A stretch of 7,753 nt of DNA from JAAYEL01 sp964345835 (lineage in GTDB: Bacteria > Bacillota > Clostridia > Tissierellales > Peptoniphilaceae): contig CAYFSL010000028.1 of NCBI GenBank assembly GCA_964345835.1, positions 1 through 7,753 on the forward strand, given 5' to 3'. Of the stretch, positions 1 through 6,402 are shown piece by piece. Each line of letters starts with the position of its first letter. Position 1 is the first letter of the stretch. A model generated the notes under the pieces. It was not told where the DNA came from. It saw only the letters and a program-made list of their open reading frames with translations, and did no database searches. A program made the translations under genes and the position numbers.

Positions 1-1
1 A

Positions 2-523
2 TTAAAAAATTATATAGGAGAGGTAGGTTCATCGGTCGACATGACCAGCGGCAACGGAAACGACAGCAAGCTAATTATGGAAGAAAAGAATCCACATATT
101 CACTATGCTTTTGATGTTCAGGAGCAGGCTAAAAATAAGACTTTTGACCTTCTTAGGCAATCTGGCCTTGACCTTTCTAAGTTTAACTTCATCTTAGATA
201 GTCATTCTAGATTAACTAGCTATGTAAAAGAAAAAATTGACCTTTTTATTTATAATCTGGGCTACCTTCCTGCTGGAGACCATGACCTAACCACCAATTC
301 AAAAGATGTTATAGAAAGCCTAATCCAAGCTCTTTCTCTATTAAATGATAGGGGGCATATCTTGATTACCTTCTATCCAGGCCATCCTGAAGGGAAAAAA
401 GAATCCGAAGAAGTTATCGCTTTTTTGGATGGTTTGAACCAGAAAGAATATAACGTCTTGAAATTTGACTTCATTAACCAGGTAAATAATCCCCCCTTCG
501 TAGTTATGGTAGAAAAAAAGTAA
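2..523 (+). CDS. mnmM: tRNA 5-(aminomethyl)uridine methyltransferase MnmM/YtqB family, 5'-partial
   Basis: This is the C-terminal part of a class I SAM-dependent methyltransferase of the YtqB/MnmM family. In Bacillus that enzyme methylates nm5U34 to mnm5U34 in tRNA wobble positions. The frame is open from base 2. The ATG at 41 is not the start: it lies inside the SAM-binding loop, read as VDMTSGNGNDS (family pattern D-A-T-x-G-N-G-x-D-T). The true N-terminus is therefore upstream of the window, and 173 codons are visible. Further family marks, counted from the ATG at 41, are the acidic loop FDVQ (24-27), a DSH motif (53-55), the signature NLGYLPAGDH (72-81) and YPGHPEG (112-118). The 3' end is intact (TAA at 521-523). 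About 90 bases later a bidirectional terminator stands before the convergent permease gene. The family call is firm. The exact tRNA product is known from the family, not shown here. Confidence 0.88.
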   Translation, partial: LKNYIGEVGSSVDMTSGNGNDSKLIMEEKNPHIHYAFDVQEQAKNKTFDLLRQSGLDLSKFNFILDSHSRLTSYVKEKIDLFIYNLGYLPAGDHDLTTNSKDVIESLIQALSLLNDRGHILITFYPGHPEGKKESEEVIAFLDGLNQKEYNVLKFDFINQVNNPPFVVMVEKK

Positions 524-613
524 ATAAGGGGTTATCAGGATTTATGTAGAGGTCTTATTGCAAAAATCCTTCTAGAAAAAACCTGCTAACACAAATCCCG
601 CTATAAAAAGAAA

Positions 614-648
614 GGCTAGGTTAAGGGAGATAACCCTTTGACCCAGCC
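614..648. terminator. bidirectional rho-independent terminator
   Basis: The arms ggctaggttaaggg (614-627) and ccctttgacccagcc (634-648) pair with one mismatch, one G-U pair and one bulge around a short agataa loop. On the plus strand the stem is followed by six T at 651-656. On the minus strand the bases after it (613 down to 601) read tttctttttatag, also T-rich. The element can therefore end both the mnmM transcript and the convergent permease transcript. It begins 6 bases beyond the permease stop codon. Confidence 0.8.
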
Positions 649-654
649 AATTTT

Positions 655-2019
655 TTATTTGTTTTTAGCCTCTTGTTTTTTCTGCATGTATTTATATCCC
701 ATAAGGCAAATAATAAGGCATATAATAACGAAAAGACTTACATATAATGGGCTTGCAAGGATTGACCCAACAAAGATTATTAAAGAGCCAATTATAGCTG
801 CTATGGGAAGCCAAAGTCTTCTTCTATTATTTTCATTTTTAAGCAATTTAAATACCTCAATATAAAGGATTATATACATAAGATATGAAAATACTATTGA
901 AATCTCACTTACATCCCTTCCAGAAAATAAGTTGTACTTCATCACTATAAAGTGCAGTAATCCCCAAAATAGATTTAATAGAAGTACAATCATAACTGAC
1001 CTTGCCGATAACTGGGTCCTTGGATTAAGCTTAGAAATTTTCCCTTCTGGGTCAGAAATCATCCCCATTTCAGCCATGGCCTGAGGAACCCTGATAGCCC
1101 CTAGTTCTAACCCATTTACAACACCTAGGATTGAAATAATAACAATTACTAAAATAATATTACCAGCTCTCGGCCCAAATATTGAGCTTGCTGCCACAAA
1201 GATTGAGGCATCTCCTAGTCTTATAATTTCTTGACTTCCTAAAACCTTAGCTAAAGAAAAAATGTAAACTAGGTAAATTAGAAGTATAAATATAGGACTG
1301 ATAATTAAGGCCTTGGTCAAATTCTTCTTGGGATTTACTACCTCTGGCCCTATCGTCATAGAGATGGTCCAACCATCAAAAATAAAGGCTATCGGTACAA
1401 GGGCTGATAGCCAGGAAAATTTAGAAAACTCCTCTATAAACCCTGGACCTTTCATAACTGCCAAGTCAACTGGTCCTGCAAAAAATATGCCATAGATTGC
1501 AATTATTATCAGTGGAAGTAGCTTTATAGCTGTAGCCAGCCTTTGTATTAAACCACCCGTCCTCCTGCTTAAACTATTTATAAATATAAATATAAGGTTG
1601 TAAAAAAAACCCAATAGAACCTGTTCTAGCAAAGTAGCTTCTACTCCAATCAGCATAAAGGTATATATAGCCCCTGCCCAGGCAACCACTACCGATATAG
1701 TTGGAAGCCAAATATATAGCTGGAACCACCCATAAGCTGTAGCTATTTTCCTAGAAATAAACCTATCATAGTAGCCTACAAGTCCCCCCTTAGAGATATG
1801 TCTTTTAGACAGGTTTGCCAGGGTCAGTGACCCAAAAATAATACATAAGGCTCCAAGCGTTAGGACTAAAAGCCCAAGTCCCAGGTTGCCATTTGTATAT
1901 CCTAATATGTCATCAGCTTTAAAATATATCCCCGATCCAACCACTATCCCAACTATCATGGATATAGCAGTTGATAGACCATATATCTTCCTTTCTTCTC
2001 CAAGCTTTTTTTCTTGCAT
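655..2019 (-). CDS. APC-superfamily amino acid permease
   Basis: A 454-residue integral membrane transporter that probably imports or exchanges an amino acid across the cytoplasmic membrane. About 12 hydrophobic helices are spread over the whole length, as expected for the amino acid-polyamine-organocation (APC) superfamily. TM1 carries the broken-helix motif IVGIVVGSGIYF (22-33), where APC proteins bind the substrate amino and carboxyl groups. The TM6 region reads FDGWTISMTIGPEVVNPKKN (214-233), matching the F-DGW...E-x-x-NP-x-KN pattern of the LAT/SteT-like branch. NGLELGAIRVPQAMAEMGM (302-320) is the conserved TM8/loop segment. The length is normal for a bacterial APC protein. The start is firm: cat at 2017-2019 is preceded on the minus strand by ggaggtgg (2033-2026) at good spacing. 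The gene diverges from the lipoprotein gene and is convergent with mnmM. Substrate cannot be read from sequence, so no gene symbol is given. Confidence 0.9.
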   Translation of the reverse strand: MQEKKLGEERKIYGLSTAISMIVGIVVGSGIYFKADDILGYTNGNLGLGLLVLTLGALCIIFGSLTLANLSKRHISKGGLVGYYDRFISRKIATAYGWFQLYIWLPTISVVVAWAGAIYTFMLIGVEATLLEQVLLGFFYNLIFIFINSLSRRTGGLIQRLATAIKLLPLIIIAIYGIFFAGPVDLAVMKGPGFIEEFSKFSWLSALVPIAFIFDGWTISMTIGPEVVNPKKNLTKALIISPIFILLIYLVYIFSLAKVLGSQEIIRLGDASIFVAASSIFGPRAGNIILVIVIISILGVVNGLELGAIRVPQAMAEMGMISDPEGKISKLNPRTQLSARSVMIVLLLNLFWGLLHFIVMKYNLFSGRDVSEISIVFSYLMYIILYIEVFKLLKNENNRRRLWLPIAAIIGSLIIFVGSILASPLYVSLFVIICLIICLMGYKYMQKKQEAKNK

Positions 2020-2025
2020 ATACTT

Positions 2026-2033
2026 CCACCTCC
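2026..2033 (-). promoter_or_regulatory. strong Shine-Dalgarno site of the permease gene
   Basis: Read on the minus strand this is ggaggtgg. Its first seven bases are an uninterrupted complement to the 16S rRNA 3' end, and it lies 6 bases ahead of the ATG at 2019. It fixes the start. Upstream, tataat (2050-2045, minus strand) could serve as the -10 element, but no convincing -35 lies at the usual distance, so I do not call the promoter. Confidence 0.75.
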
Positions 2034-2087
2034 CTGTATCTTTAATTATATATTGTAAATCATTTTAGCTTTTAATGCTATCAAGTA

Positions 2088-2096
2088 TGTTATAAT
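2088..2096 (+). promoter_or_regulatory. extended -10 promoter of the lipoprotein-mgsA unit
   Basis: The bases tgttataat are a perfect TGn-TATAAT extended -10 element for the housekeeping sigma factor. Nothing close to TTGACA lies 17 bases upstream, which is tolerated by extended -10 promoters. Transcription should begin near 2103, leaving a leader of about 57 bases before the ATG at 2160. Confidence 0.65.
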
Positions 2097-2146
2097 CTTA
2101 GGTATAAATCATTTTTGATGAATAAGAATTTAAGAAAACTATTATC

Positions 2147-2153
2147 AAAGGAG
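2147..2153 (+). promoter_or_regulatory. ribosome binding site of the lipoprotein gene
   Basis: The bases aaaggag stand 6 bases before the ATG at 2160 and support that start, which also gives a complete signal peptide. Confidence 0.75.
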
Positions 2154-2159
2154 TAATAA

Positions 2160-3818
2160 ATGAGAAAAAAGCTTTTATTGATTCTCAGTCTACTTGCCTT
2201 TGTCTTCATATTTTCAGCCTGCAATGCAGGGATTACTGATAAAATGTCTATCGACAAGGATTTTAGAGGAGAAAGAACTATAAATATTTCCATTGAAAAG
2301 TCAATTCTGTCTAATATAAAAGGTGGGATTCCCGCCCTTAGCAAGCTCTTAAAAGAGGAAGTCAAAGATCCTTTGACTATAGACGTTATCACTGAAACTG
2401 ATAATCTTTTGGAAGTTAATATTAAGATGAAATTCGACAGCCTTCAAGACTACAAGAAAAAGGTTGCCCTACTTTATAAAAAAGGCAATATTGAGGAGGA
2501 AGCTAACATTGAATACATAGCCTCTAGCAAATCCTTTGAGGATGATATATATTTTACAGAAAATGTAACTGGTAAAAATCTGGTTAAACACCTTATAGAT
2601 ATTTCCATAGATAAAGGTTTAATAGCTGCTAATAAATCTGATGATATCTGGTCTAACTATGGCTATTCTTTTAACTTTAAGAACCGTGAACTCCTAAGCT
2701 CTAGCCAACCACCTTTTTTGGTCAAGGAGAAGAAATACCTGGGTCCTTCTTTATACCTTGTTACAAGCTCAAAGTCAGTATCTCCTAGTGGAGATAAGGA
2801 TCTGTGGAATAGGAATTTTAACCTGATTTTTTCTAAGGAGGCAGATAAGTTTTTAGACAAGAATTGGGCAGAAAAACTCGTAGAGGATCCAGACACACTT
2901 GCCACAAAAACTAGGTCATCTATTAAGTATAATGGCGAAGACTGCATCCTTTATCAATTTCAAGTTAAGGATAGACCAATAGAGGAAATATCTTCTATAA
3001 GCGAGCAAATTATCCAATCCTCTAACAATCTTGACCTTTCTATAAAAGAAAATACCAGTAACCTTTCAATTGACTACCACTTCTATGAAAAATATAAGAG
3101 CCTGGATGATATCCAAGGCACAGCTTATGACTTTATATATTATAAAAGTCCTCTTGAATCTTCAAAGCACTTTCCTGGAAACTCCTCAGACCTAGATAAT
3201 AGGAAAGATTTAATTGATATAGTTGAGACAGATAGAGAGGGGCTTGAAAACGCCTTTGACTATAGGCATTCTGAAAATGCAAGCTTTGACCAGGCCGATA
3301 CCAGCCTTTATATTTATAAAAACCAGGCTTTAAAAAGGACTTTTAGTATAAAAAAGAATAAGAAGTCTAATAAGAAGGTCTTCAATAGTCTTTTGATGAA
3401 ATTCCTTGATGAAAAAAAGATTAGCTATGATAACTTTGCCGATAGGATTGAATTTTCCTATGGGCCAGACAAGTTCCAAGAAGTAAATAAAATCTTTTTT
3501 ACCAAAGGACCTGACATTAAACAAGAATTTAATAGTCTATTTACCGATAAGGTAACTTATGTTGATAAAGCTAGCCTCAAGGGTATCCAAGTAAGAGAAA
3601 TTAACCAGGATGTCAAGCTAGGTTCAGGCCTTAAGCTTATAAAATCCGACCTAAATGCCTCCAATTCCCAGGTAAATAACCTAATAATAGTAAATGAAAA
3701 TAACTTTATCCCAAGGGTATTTTACTATATTTTGCCCCTGGCTATTTTGGCATTAATCCTTGTCTGGCTTAGAAAAAATAAGGGAAAGAAAAACCCCTTT
3801 GCTAAAGACTTTATGTAA
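2160..3818 (+). CDS. putative lipoprotein with C-terminal membrane anchor, function unknown
   Basis: I do not recognise the function of this 552-residue protein. The N-terminus is a lipoprotein signal peptide: RKK, a hydrophobic core, then FSAC with the lipid-acceptor cysteine at residue 21 (Phe at -3 is unusual, Ser-Ala at -2/-1 is normal). A second hydrophobic segment, residues 519-537, is followed by a lysine-rich tail (RKNKGKKNPFAKDFM). By the positive-inside rule the 500-residue body lies outside the cell, tethered by lipid at one end and by a helix at the other. The body is polar, rich in Lys/Asp/Ser, and has one further cysteine (262). The segment just after the lipid cysteine (KMSIDKDFRGERTINISI, 28-45) faintly recalls DUF3153/LppM-type lipoproteins, which also end in a membrane helix; this is only a suggestion. 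mgsA follows after 33 bases on the same strand, so the two are probably co-transcribed. Confidence 0.82.
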   Translation: MRKKLLLILSLLAFVFIFSACNAGITDKMSIDKDFRGERTINISIEKSILSNIKGGIPALSKLLKEEVKDPLTIDVITETDNLLEVNIKMKFDSLQDYKKKVALLYKKGNIEEEANIEYIASSKSFEDDIYFTENVTGKNLVKHLIDISIDKGLIAANKSDDIWSNYGYSFNFKNRELLSSSQPPFLVKEKKYLGPSLYLVTSSKSVSPSGDKDLWNRNFNLIFSKEADKFLDKNWAEKLVEDPDTLATKTRSSIKYNGEDCILYQFQVKDRPIEEISSISEQIIQSSNNLDLSIKENTSNLSIDYHFYEKYKSLDDIQGTAYDFIYYKSPLESSKHFPGNSSDLDNRKDLIDIVETDREGLENAFDYRHSENASFDQADTSLYIYKNQALKRTFSIKKNKKSNKKVFNSLLMKFLDEKKISYDNFADRIEFSYGPDKFQEVNKIFFTKGPDIKQEFNSLFTDKVTYVDKASLKGIQVREINQDVKLGSGLKLIKSDLNASNSQVNNLIIVNENNFIPRVFYYILPLAILALILVWLRKNKGKKNPFAKDFM

Positions 3819-3837
3819 CCAACTACTTTGGAAGATG

Positions 3838-3845
3838 AAAGGAAG
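3838..3845 (+). promoter_or_regulatory. ribosome binding site that decides the mgsA start
   Basis: The purine run around aaaggaag lies 6 bases before the ATG at 3852. An in-frame TTG at 3828 has no comparable site before it, so the ATG is preferred and the protein is 156 rather than 164 residues long. Confidence 0.65.
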
Positions 3846-3851
3846 TTTAAG

Positions 3852-4322
3852 ATGACAAATTATAAGGAAGAAAAAGTTTCTAAAGATAAAACTATAGCCC
3901 TTGTTGCCCATGACGGTTTAAAAGATAGTCTTTTCAAGTGGCTGGAAGAAAATAAAGACCTATGGATTAACCATAAACTATGTGGAACAGGGACAACCGC
4001 AAGCCTGATTAAAGAGCGTTTTTCTGTTGATATTAAAGCTTTTTTAAGTGGCCCTTTAGGTGGAGACCAGCAGATAGGGTCTGCCATTGCCCAAGGAGAT
4101 ATTGACCTATTAATCTTTTTCTGGGACCCCCTGGAAGCCCAACCTCACGACCCTGATGTCAAGGCTCTCTTAAGAATAGCCGTCCTCTATGATGTTCCCG
4201 TAGCTATGAGTCCAAGTGCAGCAACAGCTCTACTAAAATCTCCCCTAATTGGGCAGGAATATAATAAAAAAATCCTACAAGCAAAAAGGAGCCTAGAAGA
4301 GAGGTCTAAACAATATAAGTAA
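3852..4322 (+). CDS. mgsA: methylglyoxal synthase
   Basis: MgsA turns dihydroxyacetone phosphate into methylglyoxal and phosphate in the cytoplasm, bypassing the lower half of glycolysis when phosphate is short or sugar phosphates build up. The protein is 156 residues (E. coli 152) and nearly collinear with the E. coli enzyme, shifted by one residue. VAHD (18-21) gives His20 and Asp21, and Lys24 follows. The phosphate loop is GTGTT (45-49). SGPLGGDQQ (66-74) contains the catalytic base Asp72. The hallmark FFWDPLEAQPHDPDVKALLR (89-108) holds His99 and Asp102. All catalytic and phosphate-binding residues known from E. coli appear present. The ATG start is chosen over an upstream TTG because of its ribosome site. 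The gene lies 33 bases after the lipoprotein gene and has no promoter of its own that I can see. No methylglyoxal-detoxifying gene is in the window. Confidence 0.95.
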   Translation: MTNYKEEKVSKDKTIALVAHDGLKDSLFKWLEENKDLWINHKLCGTGTTASLIKERFSVDIKAFLSGPLGGDQQIGSAIAQGDIDLLIFFWDPLEAQPHDPDVKALLRIAVLYDVPVAMSPSAATALLKSPLIGQEYNKKILQAKRSLEERSKQYK

Positions 4323-4390
4323 GCTAGCTTATACATCTCCAAGAAATTGTCCCCTGTAAATTCTTTGTAAAAATCCTAGCTAAAAAAGAA

Positions 4391-4412
4391 AAAAATTAGG
4401 GAAATAATTTTT
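4391..4412 (+). repeat. A/T-only inverted repeat between mgsA and the glycosyltransferase gene
   Basis: The arms aaaaatta (4391-4398) and taattttt (4405-4412) are perfect complements around a gggaaa loop. The stem has no G-C pair, so as the mgsA terminator it would be weak even with the T-run in its 3' arm. It also covers the place where a -35 element of the next promoter would sit, so it could equally be an operator. No better terminator follows mgsA, and some read-through into the glycosyltransferase gene is likely. Confidence 0.35.
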
Positions 4413-4415
4413 ATC

Positions 4416-4424
4416 TGATATAAT
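4416..4424 (+). promoter_or_regulatory. extended -10 promoter of the glycosyltransferase gene
   Basis: The bases tgatataat are a perfect TGn-TATAAT element. A weak -35 (ttagggg, starting 4396) has 17-base spacing. The predicted start near 4431 leaves a leader of only about 16-19 bases, barely enough for the ribosome site aaggag (4438-4443). Confidence 0.65.
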
Positions 4425-4446
4425 AAGGGGACTGCACAAGGAGAAA

Positions 4447-5652
4447 ATGATGAAAAATATTATTTACTATATTTCTGTTATATTTGGAATAATCTTCCTT
4501 ATATACTCGACTTATTACGTTGTAATCGCTCTTTTTTTTAGGAGGAGTGGCCGCCACTATCCAGAAACTAATAAAAATAATAGGTTTGCAATTTTATGCC
4601 CAGCTAGAAATGAGGCAAATATTATTGGAGACCTAGTCGAAACATTAAAAAACCAGGACTATCCAAATGATATGTACGACATAATAGTGGTGCCAAATAA
4701 CTGCACCGACAATACCAAGGAAGTCGCTCTTGATGCTGGATCCCTGATTTTTGAACCAACTGGTATAATAAAATCAAAAGGCGAGGTCCTTAAACAAGCA
4801 GTAGACTATGTTCTAGACCAGGATAAATATGATGCTATAATCGTTTTTGATTCTGATAACCTTGTAGACCCTAACTTTATAAAAGAGATGAACAAGGCCT
4901 TAGAGGCGGGATATCCTGCTGGTACCTGCTTTAGAGATAGTAAAAATCCAACTACAAGCAGGCTTTCTTCAGCCTACTCGATCTTTTACTTTATGTTTAG
5001 CGCCTTATACAATGGAGCAAGGTCCATGCTCGGCATGAATTCATTGATTTCTGGCACTGGCTTTATGGCTTCAACCAGCCTACTAAGGGAACTTGGTGGT
5101 TGGAATACTGTTTCAATTACAGAAGATGCTGAATTTTCAACCCAGCTGTCTCTAAAAGGCAAGAAAATTGCCTATGTACCTAAGGCTATCACCTATGATG
5201 AGCAACCTGAAGACCTAAAGGATTCTCTTAACCAGAGGCTGAGGTGGTCCCTGGGGTCCCAGCAAATTTCAAGGCTATATACGGGTGACCTATTAAGAAA
5301 GACTTTAAAAAAAGAGGGGCAAAACCCTCTCGACTTCTTCATATATACCCTTGCTACCTATATGCAAATAATAGCTTTTGTACTAGGTGTTTTAGGACTA
5401 ATAATAGCCGCTTTTTCGGGGGCAAGGATATTCTTCGCTGCCCTAGCTATCCTTGTAGGCAGTGCCTTTTTAAGCCAGGCCCTATTAGCAATCATAGTTC
5501 TTTGCGCTACAAAAAAACCTATTAAACCGATGTATAAGGGGATATTGACCCTATGGCTTTTCACCTTGTCTTGGGTTCCCCTGCACATTATAGCTTTATT
5601 TAAAAGGGACATGACCTGGAAGGAAATTACTCATAAGAAGGCTGAAAATTGA
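4447..5652 (+). CDS. family 2 membrane glycosyltransferase (COG1215 type)
   Basis: A 401-residue GT-A fold glycosyltransferase anchored in the cytoplasmic membrane. It probably moves a sugar from a nucleotide donor to a lipid or growing polysaccharide. It has one N-terminal helix (about 4-27), a cytoplasmic catalytic domain, and about three helices near the C-terminus (303-325, 328-352, 363-385). Catalytic marks in order are the start of the fold FAILCPARNE (47-56), PNNCTDNT (83-90), the metal-binding FDSDN (134-138, the DxD motif), SGTGFM (202-207), TED (225-227, catalytic base Asp227) and QRLRW (263-267). The Q-x-x-RW motif with terminal helices is typical of processive enzymes such as cellulose, hyaluronan and poly-GlcNAc synthases, but it also occurs in non-processive members. 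No PilZ domain or partner gene is present. Two Met codons open the frame; the second, at 4450, has the better spacing (6 bases) to aaggag and may be the true start. Donor and product are unknown. Confidence 0.9.
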   Translation: MMKNIIYYISVIFGIIFLIYSTYYVVIALFFRRSGRHYPETNKNNRFAILCPARNEANIIGDLVETLKNQDYPNDMYDIIVVPNNCTDNTKEVALDAGSLIFEPTGIIKSKGEVLKQAVDYVLDQDKYDAIIVFDSDNLVDPNFIKEMNKALEAGYPAGTCFRDSKNPTTSRLSSAYSIFYFMFSALYNGARSMLGMNSLISGTGFMASTSLLRELGGWNTVSITEDAEFSTQLSLKGKKIAYVPKAITYDEQPEDLKDSLNQRLRWSLGSQQISRLYTGDLLRKTLKKEGQNPLDFFIYTLATYMQIIAFVLGVLGLIIAAFSGARIFFAALAILVGSAFLSQALLAIIVLCATKKPIKPMYKGILTLWLFTLSWVPLHIIALFKRDMTWKEITHKKAEN

Positions 5653-5718
5653 TTCTTTAATCAAGGTTCGAAGTTGGATTATCCAATTAAATTAAGGACA
5701 TAAATACGAAATTAAATA

Positions 5719-5796
5719 AAAAGGGATTAGCTGGTTAAGCTGGTCCAAAGTTATATAGTAGCTAACTTTGGTACCTGCACCCTCCTAATCCCTTTT
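5719..5796. terminator. long compound bidirectional terminator
   Basis: The outer arms aaaagggattag (5719-5730) and ctaatccctttt (5785-5796) are a perfect 12-bp inverted repeat. Inside, ccaaagtta (5745-5753) and taactttgg (5763-5771) form a second perfect 9-bp stem with a 9-base loop. The parts between can pair imperfectly (gctggt with acctgc), giving one hairpin of 78 bases. Both flanks are T-rich on the strand leaving the stem (ttttctatt on plus, tttttattt on minus). It begins 6 bases after the tdk stop and 66 after the glycosyltransferase stop, so it should serve both. Confidence 0.8.
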
Positions 5797-5802
5797 CTAT
5801 TC

Positions 5803-6393
5803 CTATTTTTCTTCCATCTTCTTATTCTTATAGTAACAATCCACGCACAGGGACTCGTAGGATATTTCCGCCTTGTCATCTATCGCTACCTGGTCACCTT
5901 CAAAAACGAATTTGCCATTAATTTTTCTTCCGTTAAAGACCGCCTTCTTCCCACAACGACAGATAGTCTTTAATTCTTCTAGACTGTGGGCTACTAGCAA
6001 AAGACGCCTAGACCCTGGAAATCCATTAGTAAGAAAGTCCGTCCTAAGACCATAGCAAATTACTGGTATATTTTTTAAGGTGGCAACTTCCATGAGTTGG
6101 TCGACCTGGTCTTCAGTTAAAAATTGGGCTTCATCCACCAAGATACAGGATATTTCTTCCCCTCCTGCTATGTCGTCAAAAAGCTCATATATATCGTCCT
6201 TGGGGTCTACAACCCAGTCCACCTTTCTAGTAACTCCCAGCCTTGAAACAAGCTTGTCATCACCCTTCGTATCTACATTGGGCTTTAAAAGTCTTACCTT
6301 CATTCCCCTTTCTTCGTAGTTGTAGGCCACCTGCATAAGGGCGGTTGACTTTCCTGAATTCATCGCCCCGTACCTAAAATATAACTTTGCCAT
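5803..6393 (-). CDS. tdk: thymidine kinase (type II)
   Basis: Tdk phosphorylates thymidine to dTMP with ATP in the cytoplasm, the key step of thymidine salvage. The protein is 196 residues, normal for the TK1-like type II family. The Walker A loop is GAMNSGKST (9-17) with Lys15. The Walker B-like stretch is ILVDEAQF (84-91), where Glu88 is the expected catalytic base. YGLRTDF (114-120) is the conserved strand-loop. The lasso/zinc domain has CRC (145-147) and CVDC (183-186), giving four zinc ligands: C145, C147, C183 and C186. The N-terminus LYFRYGAMNSGKS and the CxC spacing resemble the enteric and streptococcal form more than the B. subtilis form, which begins with a GWLEVICGSMFSGKS-like stretch. 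The start at 6393 gives the family N-terminus exactly (MAKLYF). It is preceded by a six-G run rather than AGGAGG. The gene is convergent with the glycosyltransferase gene and divergent from the ZIP gene. Confidence 0.95.
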   Translation of the reverse strand: MAKLYFRYGAMNSGKSTALMQVAYNYEERGMKVRLLKPNVDTKGDDKLVSRLGVTRKVDWVVDPKDDIYELFDDIAGGEEISCILVDEAQFLTEDQVDQLMEVATLKNIPVICYGLRTDFLTNGFPGSRRLLLVAHSLEELKTICRCGKKAVFNGRKINGKFVFEGDQVAIDDKAEISYESLCVDCYYKNKKMEEK

Positions 6394-6396
6394 AAT

Positions 6397-6402
6397 CCCC
6401 CC
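6397..6402 (-). promoter_or_regulatory. unusual poly-G ribosome binding site of tdk
   Basis: On the minus strand the only purine-rich stretch before the tdk ATG is gggggg followed by att. It can pair with the anti-Shine-Dalgarno UCCUCC using two G-U pairs, but its spacing of 3 bases is short. A possible -10, tataag (6414-6409, minus), would start the transcript almost at the G-run. Confidence 0.45.

Noticed and set aside
537..570. Inverted repeat aggattt/aaatcct after the methyltransferase gene
   Set aside because: Seven weak base pairs with a 20-base loop and no U-tract; the terminator at 614-648 explains the ending.
638..865. Plus-strand 75-codon frame beginning in the terminator
   Set aside because: It lies antisense to the well-supported permease gene, and its start is within the terminator hairpin; it is a shadow frame.
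2090..2392. Minus-strand 100-codon frame over the lipoprotein promoter and signal peptide
   Set aside because: It is antisense to the lipoprotein start and carries no recognisable features or ribosome site.
3828..3851. TTG start giving an 8-residue longer MgsA
   Set aside because: The ATG at 3852 has a good ribosome site six bases upstream and gives a protein collinear with E. coli MgsA; the TTG has no such site.
4320..4331. 12-bp perfect palindrome taagctagctta overlapping the mgsA stop codon
   Set aside because: It has no loop and no U-tract, so it cannot act as a terminator; a palindrome of this length alone is weak evidence for a site.
5719..5800. T-box-like sequence on the minus strand (ggagggtgcaggtacc)
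   Set aside because: It only partly resembles the AGGGTGGNACCGCG motif, it lies downstream of tdk rather than before an aminoacyl-tRNA or amino acid gene, and no specifier stem is visible.
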